A stretch of 50,059 bases of DNA from Chitinophagia bacterium. GTDB taxonomy: Bacteria; Bacteroidota; Bacteroidia; Chitinophagales; Chitinophagaceae. Under the pieces are notes generated by a model that did not search any database, was not told the DNA's origin, and saw only the letters and a list, made by a program, of their open reading frames with translations. Made by a program: the position numbers and the translations under genes. The stretch lies in assembly GCA_009928005.1 (NCBI GenBank), contig RFVO01000006.1:1-50059 (forward strand), read 5' to 3'. Position 1 is the first letter of the stretch, and each line of letters begins with the position of its first letter. Positions 17,089 through 24,968 of this stretch are shown here, piece after piece.

Positions 17089-17718
17089 ATGCTTAAGAGA
17101 TTGATTTTATTGGTATTTATAGTCATTGGCCTATCAGGCCAATTGTCTTCTTATGCAGCTAAGCATAAGCAAAACCAAAAGCATTCACTAAAAACAACAG
17201 CTCAGCACAAGAAAAAGGCCAGCCTTCATTCAAAAAAGAAAGGGAAGAAAGGCAATTCAAAAAAAGGGAAAAAGCGTCATGGTAAGCATACTGCATTTGT
17301 GCCTTTAAAAAATCCAGAACCACTTAAATTAATTGCAGACAACAAAGAAAAAATGAGGTTGTCAGATAGTTTGCATAAGTCTAACATACTTGTTAATAAT
17401 ACAGAATTAGAAGAAGGCTATTTTGCTAGTTTATTTACCAATCAAAAAAAATCGGCAAGTTTTCAAACCTTAGAAGGTACGGCTGCTGTTTTTAAAAGTG
17501 TAAGTGGTTGGGAAGATAAAAAGTTTTATATTTTAACGAATCAATTACCCGTAGGAACCATTGTTAGAATTACTACATCCGATTTAAAAAGTATTTGTGC
17601 TAAAGTTATTAATGCTTTGCCAGAAGTAGGTAATTCAATTCAATATAGATTAAGTGATGCTGCTGCTGCTATCTTAGGTATTACCAATAAGACTTTTCAG
17701 ATTTCAGTAACTTATTAA
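17089..17718 (+). CDS. RlpA-like double-psi beta-barrel secreted protein
   Basis: A 209-residue protein with an N-terminal signal peptide (about 1-25). A very basic Lys/His-rich linker follows (about 26-70; many KKGKKG-type repeats), then a C-terminal domain from about residue 110. That domain reads TLEGTAAVFKSVSGWEDKKF, ILTNQLPVGTIVRIT, SICAKVINALPEVGNSI and LSDAAAAILGIT. This order (GTA-x-F, LPxGTxVxVT, xVNxLP, LSxAAAxxLGI) parallels RlpA, a cell-wall lytic transglycosylase/peptidoglycan-binding fold, but the catalytic Asp/Glu region is not convincing, so enzymatic activity is doubtful. The basic linker may bind teichoic-acid-like or nucleic-acid polyanions or the envelope; that is speculation. 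Confidence 0.6.
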   Translation: MLKRLILLVFIVIGLSGQLSSYAAKHKQNQKHSLKTTAQHKKKASLHSKKKGKKGNSKKGKKRHGKHTAFVPLKNPEPLKLIADNKEKMRLSDSLHKSNILVNNTELEEGYFASLFTNQKKSASFQTLEGTAAVFKSVSGWEDKKFYILTNQLPVGTIVRITTSDLKSICAKVINALPEVGNSIQYRLSDAAAAILGITNKTFQISVTY

Positions 17719-17746
17719 TTTTTTTATTTTTATTTAATTATTTTTT

Positions 17747-18451
17747 ATGAAATGTAAATTTTGCATTTGCCTTTTTTTTATGGCAAGTTTTATTATAAGC
17801 TGTGCACAAACAAGTACAAACGCTTCTTTATCCTTAAAAGCTGCTGCATATAAAGAAGCTATTGCTGCTAAAAATATTCAAGTTTTAGATGTAAGAACCG
17901 CTGCTGAATTTAATGGCGGCCATATTCCCAATGCTTTACAGGCAAATTGGTTAGATCCCAAAGAATTTACGGATAGAGTGCAAGACTTAGATAAAAATTT
18001 ACCAGTATATGTATATTGTCAGGCAGGTGTAAGAAGTGCATCGGCACAAAGCGCATTAGAAGCAAAAGGCTATAAGGTAGTTAATTTAGAAGGTGGCATA
18101 AGTAGCTGGAAAATGAATGGTTTTCCTGTGGAAGGCAAGGGAAATAAACCGCAAATGCGTGTAGAAGATTTTAATATTACTATCGCTTCTAATAATATTG
18201 TATTAGTTGAAGTTGGAGCCGATTGGTGCCCACCTTGTAGAAAAATGTTACCAGTGCTTGAAATCTTAAAACAAAAATCGGCAGTACCTTTTTATTTTTT
18301 GAGAGTAGATGGAGGTGATGATTTAGAGGTGATGAAATCACTTAATGCGGAAGGCTTACCTACTTTTATACTATTTAAAAATGGTAAAGAAGCATGGAGA
18401 CATCAAGGTTTAGTAACCGTTGAGGAATTTAATGCTGCTTTAGGTAAATAA
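17747..18451 (+). CDS. Rhodanese-thioredoxin fusion lipoprotein
   Basis: A 234-residue two-domain protein. The lipobox FIISC at Cys19 predicts a periplasmic lipoprotein. Residues about 30-130 form a rhodanese domain: VLDVRTAAEFNGGHIPNA and the active site YVYCQAGVRSAS with Cys91, the persulfide-carrying Cys. Residues about 140-234 form a thioredoxin fold with GADWCPPCRKM (Cys161, Cys164), GLPTFILFKNG and the cis-Pro in LPTF. Coupling a sulfur-transfer domain to a thiol-disulfide domain suggests periplasmic sulfur or disulfide handling, for example reducing rhodanese-bound persulfide. Partners are not apparent nearby. It lies 28 bases after the RlpA-like gene and is probably cotranscribed with it. 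Confidence 0.88.
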   Translation: MKCKFCICLFFMASFIISCAQTSTNASLSLKAAAYKEAIAAKNIQVLDVRTAAEFNGGHIPNALQANWLDPKEFTDRVQDLDKNLPVYVYCQAGVRSASAQSALEAKGYKVVNLEGGISSWKMNGFPVEGKGNKPQMRVEDFNITIASNNIVLVEVGADWCPPCRKMLPVLEILKQKSAVPFYFLRVDGGDDLEVMKSLNAEGLPTFILFKNGKEAWRHQGLVTVEEFNAALGK

Positions 18452-18483
18452 GCTTTTTTATACTTATTGTATTATTCCAACAC

Positions 18484-18526
18484 TAATCTTATACTAATAT
18501 TGATTAAAAATAATCATTATAGATTA
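18484..18526. terminator. Weak AT-rich nested hairpin between convergent genes
   Basis: TAATCT/AGATTA (18484-18489 and 18521-18526) enclose TGATTA/TAATCA (18501-18506 and 18511-18516). It lies in the 84-base gap between the converging thioredoxin-fusion gene and fmt and may act as a weak bidirectional terminator; there is no long T-run. Confidence 0.35.
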
Positions 18527-18535
18527 ACAATAATT

Positions 18536-19465
18536 TTAGATAGGTTTTCTATAACCTCTTAAAAAATCGGTAATAGGCATTTTCTTTTTCCCTTCCCACT
18601 GAATATCATCGATGCCAATATAGCCATCCTTACAAGCTATTTTTGCAAATGTTTTTCCATCGGTAATAAAGCTTCCTACTTTTTCTGTACTTGATGAATT
18701 TATAATATGGGTTGTAAAAAGCTTCACTATTTTCCCATCAATTTTAGTTATTGCTCCTGGGAAAGGTGCAAGCCCTCTAATTAAATTATGAATACTTACA
18801 GCTGGGTTCTCCCAATTAATTTCACAGTCTTTTGTAAATATTTTAGGTGCGTGTTTTAAATCAACACTTATTTTCGATTGTGCTTTGGCTTGAATAGAAT
18901 TATTATTTAGCCCTTCAATTGTTTTTACTAATAATGTAGCGCCTACTTCTTTCATTATATCATGCAATTCTCCGGCGGTCATATTTTCACTAATATCAAT
19001 GGGTGCTTGCATTAAAATATTTCCTGTATCAATTGCATGTTGTAATTGAAAAGTAGTAACACCAGTTTGTTTTTCTCCATTAATAATGGCCCAATTAATT
19101 GGAGCTGCTCCTCTATATTGAGGAAGTAAAGAGCCATGCACGTTTAAAGTACCCATGGGTGGAAAAGACCATATAATTTCAGGAAGCATTCTAAAAGCCA
19201 CCACTACTTGTAGGTCGGGTTTTAGTGTCTTAAGGGCCTCAAAAAATTCAGGAGATTTTAGTTTTTCAGGTTGCAGTATCGGTATATTATTTTCAATGGC
19301 AAATTGTTTGACAGCACTTTGTTGTAGCTGCATGCCTCTACCACCTGGTTTATCTGGAGCCGTAACAACCGCAACCACATTCATTTTAGCTGCTAATAAG
19401 GCGCTCAAAGAAGCTACTGCAAAAGCAGGCGTACCCATAAAAACTATCCTAGGTTTTCTATCCAT
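18536..19465 (-). CDS. fmt: Methionyl-tRNA formyltransferase
   Basis: A 309-residue Fmt that formylates Met-tRNA-fMet with 10-formyl-tetrahydrofolate for translation initiation. The motifs are IVFMGTPAFAV, the mobile loop APDKPGGRGMQL, the catalytic block LNVHGSLLPQYRGAAPINWA (Asn, His, Ser-Leu-Leu-Pro), and HAIDTGNIL with its Asp. A C-terminal tRNA-binding OB domain follows. Length is as in E. coli (315). It has an exact -7 box four bases from the ATG and is divergent to the FKBP gene, with back-to-back promoters only 20 bases apart. Confidence 0.98.
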   Translation of the reverse strand: MDRKPRIVFMGTPAFAVASLSALLAAKMNVVAVVTAPDKPGGRGMQLQQSAVKQFAIENNIPILQPEKLKSPEFFEALKTLKPDLQVVVAFRMLPEIIWSFPPMGTLNVHGSLLPQYRGAAPINWAIINGEKQTGVTTFQLQHAIDTGNILMQAPIDISENMTAGELHDIMKEVGATLLVKTIEGLNNNSIQAKAQSKISVDLKHAPKIFTKDCEINWENPAVSIHNLIRGLAPFPGAITKIDGKIVKLFTTHIINSSSTEKVGSFITDGKTFAKIACKDGYIGIDDIQWEGKKKMPITDFLRGYRKPI

Positions 19466-19469
19466 TATG

Positions 19470-19477
19470 CAAAGTTA
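19470..19477 (-). promoter_or_regulatory. -7 element of fmt
   Basis: TAACTTTG on the minus strand is an exact consensus match that ends four bases before the fmt ATG, predicting a near-leaderless transcript. It is back to back with the FKBP -7 box at 19498-19505. Confidence 0.6.
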
Positions 19478-19497
19478 GTTTATCTGCCATAATTATG

Positions 19498-19505
19498 TAC
19501 TTTTG
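19498..19505 (+). promoter_or_regulatory. -7 element of the FKBP gene
   Basis: TACTTTTG is an exact TAnnTTTG match with a leader of about 35 bases to the ATG at 19544. Its upstream half overlaps the fmt promoter, so polymerases for the two genes would compete. Confidence 0.55.
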
Positions 19506-19543
19506 CCCTTTGCACCCTAGGTGCCTTACTAAAAATAAACAAT

Positions 19544-19996
19544 ATGCAACAAGTAAAAAATGGGGATACCATTCAAGTGCATTATCACGGTACTTTAACT
19601 AGTGGTGAGACATTTGACTCTTCAGAAGGAAGAGCTCCTTTGGAATTCGAAGTGGGTAAAGGAATGGTTATTCCTGGATTCGATAGCGGTGTTTTAGGCA
19701 TGACAGTTGGCGAGAAAAAAACTATCAATATTCCATTTATGGAAGCTTATGGTCCAAAACAACCCGAGATGATTGTTGAATTTCCCAAAGCTCAATTCCC
19801 TGCAGATTTAAATCCAACAGTAGGAATGGCTTTAACGATGAATAATGGTCAAGGACAGCAGTTTCAAGTTATCGTGGTAGAAGTAAAAGAAGAAGTGGTC
19901 GTTTTAGATGCCAATCATTCTTTAGCTGGCCAAGACTTAACCTTTGCTTTAGAATTGGTGAAAATCGATTCTCCATCAACAATTATTATGCCTTAA
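19544..19996 (+). CDS. FKBP-type peptidyl-prolyl isomerase (SlyD/FkpB-like)
   Basis: A 150-residue cytosolic FKBP. The FKBP core is split by an insert-in-flap domain as in SlyD: VKNGDTIQVHYHGTLTSGET, FDSSEGRAPLEFEVGKGMVIPGFDSGVLGM, VGEKKTINIP, then an IF domain (about 70-125) reading MNNGQGQQFQV, and finally VVLDANHSLAGQDLTF with the conserved DANHxLAG. It lacks the His/Cys metal-binding tail of E. coli SlyD. Such proteins couple a folding-chaperone flap to proline isomerisation. It is followed by a good terminator, so it is monocistronic. Confidence 0.93.
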   Translation: MQQVKNGDTIQVHYHGTLTSGETFDSSEGRAPLEFEVGKGMVIPGFDSGVLGMTVGEKKTINIPFMEAYGPKQPEMIVEFPKAQFPADLNPTVGMALTMNNGQGQQFQVIVVEVKEEVVVLDANHSLAGQDLTFALELVKIDSPSTIIMP

Positions 19997-20020
19997 AATA
20001 AGGTTTATTTTTTTCTATAA

Positions 20021-20057
20021 AATGTCCCGCGACTTTAGAAGCTGTCGGGACATTTTT
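20021..20057 (+). terminator. Rho-independent terminator after the FKBP gene
   Basis: AATGTCCCG (20021-20029) pairs with CGGGACATT (20046-20054) and is followed by a T-run. The loop of about 16 bases holds a small additional pairing. The pepT -7-like box follows directly. Confidence 0.85.
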
Positions 20058-20059
20058 AT

Positions 20060-20067
20060 TATCTTTA
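20060..20067 (+). promoter_or_regulatory. Possible -7 element of pepT
   Basis: TATCTTTA, one base off consensus, ends three bases before the pepT ATG and directly abuts the upstream terminator, another near-leaderless arrangement. Confidence 0.4.
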
Positions 20068-20070
20068 GTT

Positions 20071-21312
20071 ATGACATTAGAATCATTAGAAGTAGCTGAT
20101 CGTTTACTTAGATATGTTCAAATAGACACACAAAGCGATCCTTATTCCAACAGCTTTCCCTCTACAGAAAAACAAAAAAATTTATCTAAAATATTAGTGG
20201 CTGAATTGCAGCAAATGGGTATTCAAGATGCAGCAATGGATGAGTATGGCTATGTGATGGCTACTATTGAGGCTACACATAATAGAAAAGTACCCGTTGT
20301 TTGTTTCTGTGCCCATATAGATACAGCGCCTGATTGTAGTGGCACCTTGGTTAAACCTATTTTACATAATAACTATAATGGAGCGCCCATTATTTTACCA
20401 GATGATCCAACACAAATTATTACCACTGATGCTTATCCTTATTTAAAGAATTTTATAGGTCAGTCAATTATTACGGCCTCTGGGAAAACATTATTAGGGT
20501 CAGACGATAAAGCAGGAGTTGCCATTATTATGGAAATGGCTAGTTATTTAATGAAAAATAAAAATATTGAACACGGCACTATCAAAATTTTATTTACACC
20601 TGATGAAGAAGTGGGAAGAGGAACAGAACATTTAGACATCAAAAAATTAGGAGCCGATTTTGGATATACTTTAGACGGAGGTGAGTTGGGTAGTTTTGAA
20701 ATGGAAACTTTTAGCGCCGATAGTTTAGTATTGCATATTCAAGGAGTAATTGCACATCCCGGAGCAGCAAAAGGAATTTTACAAAATGCAATTAAAATTG
20801 CGGCAGATATTGTAGCTGCTTTACCAAAAAATGAATGGAGTCCTGAGCATACGGAAGGACGCCTAGGATTTATACATCCTAATCACATTGAAGGGGGCGC
20901 TGAAACAGCGCGCATAGAATTTTTAGTGCGTGATTTTGATACAGCAATGTTAAAGCTGCATGCAGATAGATTATATGCCATAGCGCAAAAAGTGATTGCT
21001 GGCAATAAAGACTACTCTAAAGCCATTGTTACCATGGAAGTAAAGGAGCAGTACCGCAATATGAGAGAAGTAATTCATCAGCATCCTATCATTGTTGAAA
21101 AGGCGTTGGATGCCTATAAATTAGTAGGCTTAAAGCCCATTGTTACACCCATTAGAGGGGGCACCGATGGAAGTCGTATGAGTTTTATGGGACTACCCAC
21201 TCCAAATATATTTACAGGTATGCAAGCTATTCATAGCAAGCATGAATGGGTGGGAGTTTCGGACATGGAAAAATCGGTTGAACTGCTGGTGAAATTGGTG
21301 GAAATAATTTAA
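20071..21312 (+). CDS. pepT: Peptidase T (tripeptide aminopeptidase)
   Basis: A 413-residue M20-family zinc aminopeptidase that releases the N-terminal residue of tripeptides in the cytosol. The zinc ligands and catalytic residues are in CAHIDTAPDCSG (His, Asp), LLGSDDKAGVA (bridging Asp), FTPDEEVGRGTEHLD (general-base Glu and Glu ligand), YTLDGGELG (Asp), and a final His in AIHSKHEWVG. Length matches PepT (about 408-410). It is a single-gene unit placed after the FKBP terminator; the following ExbB gene has its own leader. Confidence 0.97.
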   Translation: MTLESLEVADRLLRYVQIDTQSDPYSNSFPSTEKQKNLSKILVAELQQMGIQDAAMDEYGYVMATIEATHNRKVPVVCFCAHIDTAPDCSGTLVKPILHNNYNGAPIILPDDPTQIITTDAYPYLKNFIGQSIITASGKTLLGSDDKAGVAIIMEMASYLMKNKNIEHGTIKILFTPDEEVGRGTEHLDIKKLGADFGYTLDGGELGSFEMETFSADSLVLHIQGVIAHPGAAKGILQNAIKIAADIVAALPKNEWSPEHTEGRLGFIHPNHIEGGAETARIEFLVRDFDTAMLKLHADRLYAIAQKVIAGNKDYSKAIVTMEVKEQYRNMREVIHQHPIIVEKALDAYKLVGLKPIVTPIRGGTDGSRMSFMGLPTPNIFTGMQAIHSKHEWVGVSDMEKSVELLVKLVEII

Positions 21313-21358
21313 CATATTGATAGTTATTCACACCCATTTATTTTCAAACAAAACGATT

Positions 21359-21366
21359 TAACTTTA
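21359..21366 (+). promoter_or_regulatory. Possible -7 element of the ExbB/ExbD pair
   Basis: TAACTTTA, one base off consensus, is 18 bases before the ExbB-like ATG at 21385. Confidence 0.4.
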
Positions 21367-21384
21367 ATTTATAAATTTAACGCT

Positions 21385-22035
21385 ATGCTTTTTTTGTTAC
21401 AAGTTGCAGAAGATAAAATTTCATTATTGAGTTTATTGCAAAAAGGTGGATGGATTATGTATCCATTATACATTCTTTTAGTCATTGCCATTTTTGTTTT
21501 TATTGAGCGTGTATTAGCGATAAAAAAAGCCGGCACTATGGATGCTAAATTTATGTTTATTATTAAAGATCATATTTTATCTGGAAATATAGAAGCTGCA
21601 AAAGCAATGTCTAAAAATGCAGATAACCCGGTTGCCAAGATGATTGAGAAGGGAATTATAAGAATTGGCAAACCCATTGATGCAATTGAAAAAAGTATGG
21701 AGAATGTTGGTAAGTTAGAAATGTATTCTATGGAGCGTAATTTAAATATTTTGTCATTAGTGGCGGGTATTGCTCCTATGTTTGGTTTTCTTGGAACAAT
21801 TGTAGGTATGGTGCAATTATTTTATGGCATTGCTTCTACAGGAGAATATACTTTAAACACTATTGCAGGGGGTATTTATACAAAAATGATTACTTCAGCA
21901 ACTGGTTTAATCATAGGACTTATTGCCTATGTAGGGCATAACTATTTATCAACTCAAATAGATAAAACAGCCAATAAAATGGAAACAGCAAGTGCCGACT
22001 TTTTAGATATTTTACAAGAATCTACTCATTCTTAA
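21385..22035 (+). CDS. exbB: MotA/TolQ/ExbB proton channel family protein
   Basis: A 216-residue inner-membrane protein. It has one N-terminal transmembrane helix (about 25-45, MYPLYILLVIAIFVFIERVLA), a cytoplasmic loop, and two further helices near 120-145 and 160-185 with the channel signature MFGFLGTIVGMV and GLIIGLIAYVGHNYL. With the ExbD-type protein it forms the proton-driven motor that energises TonB-dependent outer-membrane import or Tol-type envelope constriction. No TonB or TolA/Pal gene lies nearby, so ExbB and TolQ cannot be told apart here. The ExbD gene starts three bases after its stop. Confidence 0.9.
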   Translation: MLFLLQVAEDKISLLSLLQKGGWIMYPLYILLVIAIFVFIERVLAIKKAGTMDAKFMFIIKDHILSGNIEAAKAMSKNADNPVAKMIEKGIIRIGKPIDAIEKSMENVGKLEMYSMERNLNILSLVAGIAPMFGFLGTIVGMVQLFYGIASTGEYTLNTIAGGIYTKMITSATGLIIGLIAYVGHNYLSTQIDKTANKMETASADFLDILQESTHS

Positions 22036-22038
22036 TCT

Positions 22039-22437
22039 ATGAATTTAAGAAAGCGATTAAGAAATTCTCCAGAAGTGCATACAGGTGCATTAAATGATAT
22101 ATTATTTATATTATTATTATTCTTTTTAATAGTATCTACACTTGCCAACCCCAATGTAATTAAGGTTTCTAATCCAAAGGCTTCAAGTGATACCAAGGCG
22201 AAACAAACAGTAGTGGTAACTATTGATAAAGAACAAAAACTTTTCATAGGATCTACTGCTGTTACTATTGAAGCCTTGCCCAATGAATTAAAATTATTTT
22301 TATCCAAAGAAACCGAGAAACCATCTGTGGTCATTAATGGCGATAGCGTTGCCAATTTAGGGGTTACCATTCAGGTCATGCAAATTATAAAGTCTTTAGG
22401 CGCTACACCTGTAGTAGCGGTGAATCCAGCGCATTAA
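22039..22437 (+). CDS. exbD: ExbD/TolR family biopolymer transport protein
   Basis: A 132-residue protein with a single N-terminal transmembrane helix (about 18-38, ILFILLLFFLIVSTL) preceded by a basic cytoplasmic start, MNLRKRLRN. The helix is preceded by LNDILF, where the Asp is the proton-conducting residue of the family. The periplasmic part (about 40-132) has the ExbD fold pattern, including VVINGDSVANLGVTIQVMQI. It forms the 5:2 motor complex with the preceding ExbB-like protein and is cotranscribed with it. It converges on prmC, with a 69-base gap holding no obvious terminator. Confidence 0.9.
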   Translation: MNLRKRLRNSPEVHTGALNDILFILLLFFLIVSTLANPNVIKVSNPKASSDTKAKQTVVVTIDKEQKLFIGSTAVTIEALPNELKLFLSKETEKPSVVINGDSVANLGVTIQVMQIIKSLGATPVVAVNPAH

Positions 22438-22506
22438 ATTATTAGTAAGTCTTGAATTAAATAATTACTAGAAATTAGAATAACAAACATTCCATAAGTT
22501 CATTGC

Positions 22507-23355
22507 TTATTTCAAGCTGGCTCTTATCATTCTATTTTTTCCAAAACTATCTTTTCTTAATTCGGCGTGGTAATTTAATTCATCTAATAAAGCTAAAATG
22601 GAATTACCCTGATCATAATGTATTTCAAAAAATAGCTGCCCATTTTTTGATAAATTTTGCTTTCCTATTTTGGCAATGACTCTATAATAAATAAGTGGGT
22701 CTTCGTTCGAAACAAATAATGCAATGGAGGGCTCAAAGTTCAGTATTTGTTCTTGCATATTTTTTTTCTCTCTTAATGGAATATAAGGTGGGTTACTTAC
22801 TATAATATCATAACTAGTTTCAAGTGCCGCTGTATTTAAAATATCTTTTTCTACCCAATGTATAGGTGCGTTTAAATTTTTAGCATTATTTTGAGCCACC
22901 GCTAAAGCCTCCTTACTAATATCTAATCCAGTAACTATACAATTAGATAGGGCTAATTTTAAGGCAATAGGTATGCATCCAGAACCTGTACCTATATCTA
23001 AAATTGATAAAGATTTATTTATGATACTTGCATAAGAAATAATCCATTCAACTAGTTCTTCGGTTTCAGGCCTGGGTATTAAGACATGTTCATTCACCAT
23101 TAATTCATTACCCATAAACCAAGCTTTTCCTAAAATATACTGTATAGGTTTGCCATTTAATAATTGCTCTGCGTAATTTTCTAATTGAGCTTGATGTTCC
23201 TTTGTTAATTCCGTGTTTATATTTACAATTTGTTGCATTCTATTCCATCCAGTAACCGCTTCAATAAGCATACCCATTAAACTAGTTAATTCTACTGCAT
23301 CAATTGTAGAGGCCAGCTTTTGCTTTAGGAATATTTTTATTTCTTGTAAACTCAT
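22507..23355 (-). CDS. prmC: Peptide chain release factor N5-glutamine methyltransferase
   Basis: A 282-residue PrmC/HemK. An N-terminal helical domain (about 1-80) recognises the release factor. It includes the family blocks QLLNGKPIQYILGKAWFMG and LIPRPETEELVEW. The SAM-binding Rossmann domain shows SILDIGTGSGCIPIALKL and the catalytic NPPY motif in IIVSNPPYIPLRE. It methylates the GGQ glutamine of RF1 and RF2. Here it is not next to prfA. The start at 23355 fits the family and there is no alternative upstream ATG. Confidence 0.97.
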   Translation of the reverse strand: MSLQEIKIFLKQKLASTIDAVELTSLMGMLIEAVTGWNRMQQIVNINTELTKEHQAQLENYAEQLLNGKPIQYILGKAWFMGNELMVNEHVLIPRPETEELVEWIISYASIINKSLSILDIGTGSGCIPIALKLALSNCIVTGLDISKEALAVAQNNAKNLNAPIHWVEKDILNTAALETSYDIIVSNPPYIPLREKKNMQEQILNFEPSIALFVSNEDPLIYYRVIAKIGKQNLSKNGQLFFEIHYDQGNSILALLDELNYHAELRKDSFGKNRMIRASLK

Positions 23356-23426
23356 ACCACAATGTTACAAATGATTATGCATTATGAACTAGCTTTGAAT
23401 AAATAATTCTAAGAACGTTTATTTAT

Positions 23427-24035
23427 ATGGATTCTCTTTTTTATAATACCATTGAAAAACCTGCTATTGCTGAATTTAAAGATAGGGGAAGCAAGTTCTT
23501 GGCCTACTCCTACCCAGTAGAATCGGTGGATACTTGTAAAAAAATCATCTCAGGACTAAAAAAAGAACATCCTAAAGCAGTGCATTTTTGTGTTGCCTAT
23601 CGTATTGGGATAGAAGGTAATTTATTTAGAGCCAGTGATGACGGAGAACCAGCAGGTTCTGCAGGTAGGCCTATATTAGGACAAATAGATAGTAAAGAAC
23701 TTACCAATATTATGGTAGTGGTGGTTCGTTATTTTGGAGGAACTTTATTAGGCGTGCCTGGTTTAATAAATGCTTATAAAACGGTTACAGCACTTGCCTT
23801 GCAATTAGCACCCATTGTACAAAAGCCTATTGAAATTAAATATGAATTAAATTTTGATTATCATCAAATGAATGAAGTTATGACGATAGTCAAACAATAT
23901 AATTGTTCAGTGGTTGAACAAGAAGCACAACTGTTTGTACAATTAAAAATTGGAATACCCAAAGCGAGGGTAGAAGAGGCTTTGAATAAATTCAATGATT
24001 TAAGAGAAGTAAAATTAACCTTGATTTCTAATTAA
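23427..24035 (+). CDS. yigZ: IMPACT/YigZ family protein
   Basis: A 202-residue YigZ homologue. The N-terminal UPF0029/Impact_N domain is clear: FKDRGSKFLAYSYPV, AVHFCVAYRIG, RASDDGEPAGSAGRPILGQ, and MVVVVRYFGGTLLGVPGLINAY. The C-terminal DUF1949 domain (about 135-200) has a small ferredoxin-like fold pattern. In eukaryotes IMPACT binds the GCN1 translational regulator; the bacterial role is unsettled. It is divergent to prmC and convergent to the hydroxyacyl-CoA dehydrogenase, so likely a single-gene unit. Confidence 0.93.
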   Translation: MDSLFYNTIEKPAIAEFKDRGSKFLAYSYPVESVDTCKKIISGLKKEHPKAVHFCVAYRIGIEGNLFRASDDGEPAGSAGRPILGQIDSKELTNIMVVVVRYFGGTLLGVPGLINAYKTVTALALQLAPIVQKPIEIKYELNFDYHQMNEVMTIVKQYNCSVVEQEAQLFVQLKIGIPKARVEEALNKFNDLREVKLTLISN

Positions 24036-24116
24036 TATAGTAGTTGGCTTATAGTACTAGCAATATTGAATTAATACATAAACTTTATAGCGCAACCGAC
24101 TTAATAGAAAAGGTAT

Positions 24117-24962
24117 CTAGTATTTATAAAATCCTTCCCCTGTTTTTACGCCTAACTTTCCTTCTTCCACCATCTTTACTAATAATGGGCAAGGTGCATA
24201 TTTGGTATTGTTAAAACCTTCTTCCATAATAATCATAATATTCTTGCAAACATCTAAGCCAATATAGTCGGCTAGTTGCAAGGGTCCCATAGGGTGGGCC
24301 ATTCCTAATTTCATAATCTGATCAATGGTAGCAGCATCACTAATTCCTTCTGAAAAAGCATGAATGGCTTCATTAATCATGGGCATTAAAATTCTATTGG
24401 CTATAAAACCTGGTGCATCTTTTACAACGCATGGAATTTTATCAATTGTTTTAGTGAGTGCCACAATAATTTCGGTAACCGATGTTGCAGTAGCTGCCCC
24501 ATTAATAATTTCTACTAGTTTCATAATGGGTACTGGATTCATAAAATGCATACCAATTACAAGTGATGGTCTTTGGGTGGCAGCGGCAATCTGACCAATA
24601 GAAATAGAGGAAGTATTAGTTGCTAGTATACAATTAGGCTTTGTATGTTTATCCAAGCTAGCAAATATCTCTTTTTTAATCTCGCTATTTTCAGTAGCTG
24701 CCTCAATGACTAAGTCGGCATTGGCAACGCCAAATTCAATAGAGGTAGAAGTTTGAATATTGGCAAGCGTATTTGCTTTGTCTTTGGCAGAAATAGTTTG
24801 CTTGGCAATTTGTCTATCTAAATTTTTTCCAATGGTGGCTATTGCTTTTTCTAAAGCACTTGTTTGTGCATCAATTAATTGTACCTTAAATCCCTTTTGT
24901 GCAAAAACATGCGCTATGCCATTACCCATGGTGCCTGCACCAATGACTGCAATATTTTCCAT
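24117..24962 (-). CDS. hbd: 3-hydroxybutyryl-CoA dehydrogenase
   Basis: A 281-residue NAD(P)-dependent short monofunctional 3-hydroxyacyl-CoA dehydrogenase. The Rossmann motif is IAVIGAGTMGNGIAHVFA, followed by the acidic residue after the second strand (QLIDA). The catalytic block is LVIGMHFMNPVPIMKLVEII, with the NxP and His-Glu pair of the family and DAPGFIANRILMPMINEA. The C-terminal dimerisation domain ends EGKLGVKTGEGFYKY, the classical ending. It converts acetoacetyl-CoA and 3-hydroxybutyryl-CoA in short-chain fatty acid metabolism. It follows the CarboxypepD_reg-like gene by six bases on the minus strand; a functional link is not obvious. Confidence 0.95.
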   Translation of the reverse strand: MENIAVIGAGTMGNGIAHVFAQKGFKVQLIDAQTSALEKAIATIGKNLDRQIAKQTISAKDKANTLANIQTSTSIEFGVANADLVIEAATENSEIKKEIFASLDKHTKPNCILATNTSSISIGQIAAATQRPSLVIGMHFMNPVPIMKLVEIINGAATATSVTEIIVALTKTIDKIPCVVKDAPGFIANRILMPMINEAIHAFSEGISDAATIDQIMKLGMAHPMGPLQLADYIGLDVCKNIMIIMEEGFNNTKYAPCPLLVKMVEEGKLGVKTGEGFYKY

Positions 24963-24968
24963 AAGAAA

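Noticed and set aside
18452-18535. A small RNA in the AT-rich gap
   Set aside because: Only short AT hairpins are present and there is no promoter-like box or conserved structure that I recognise.
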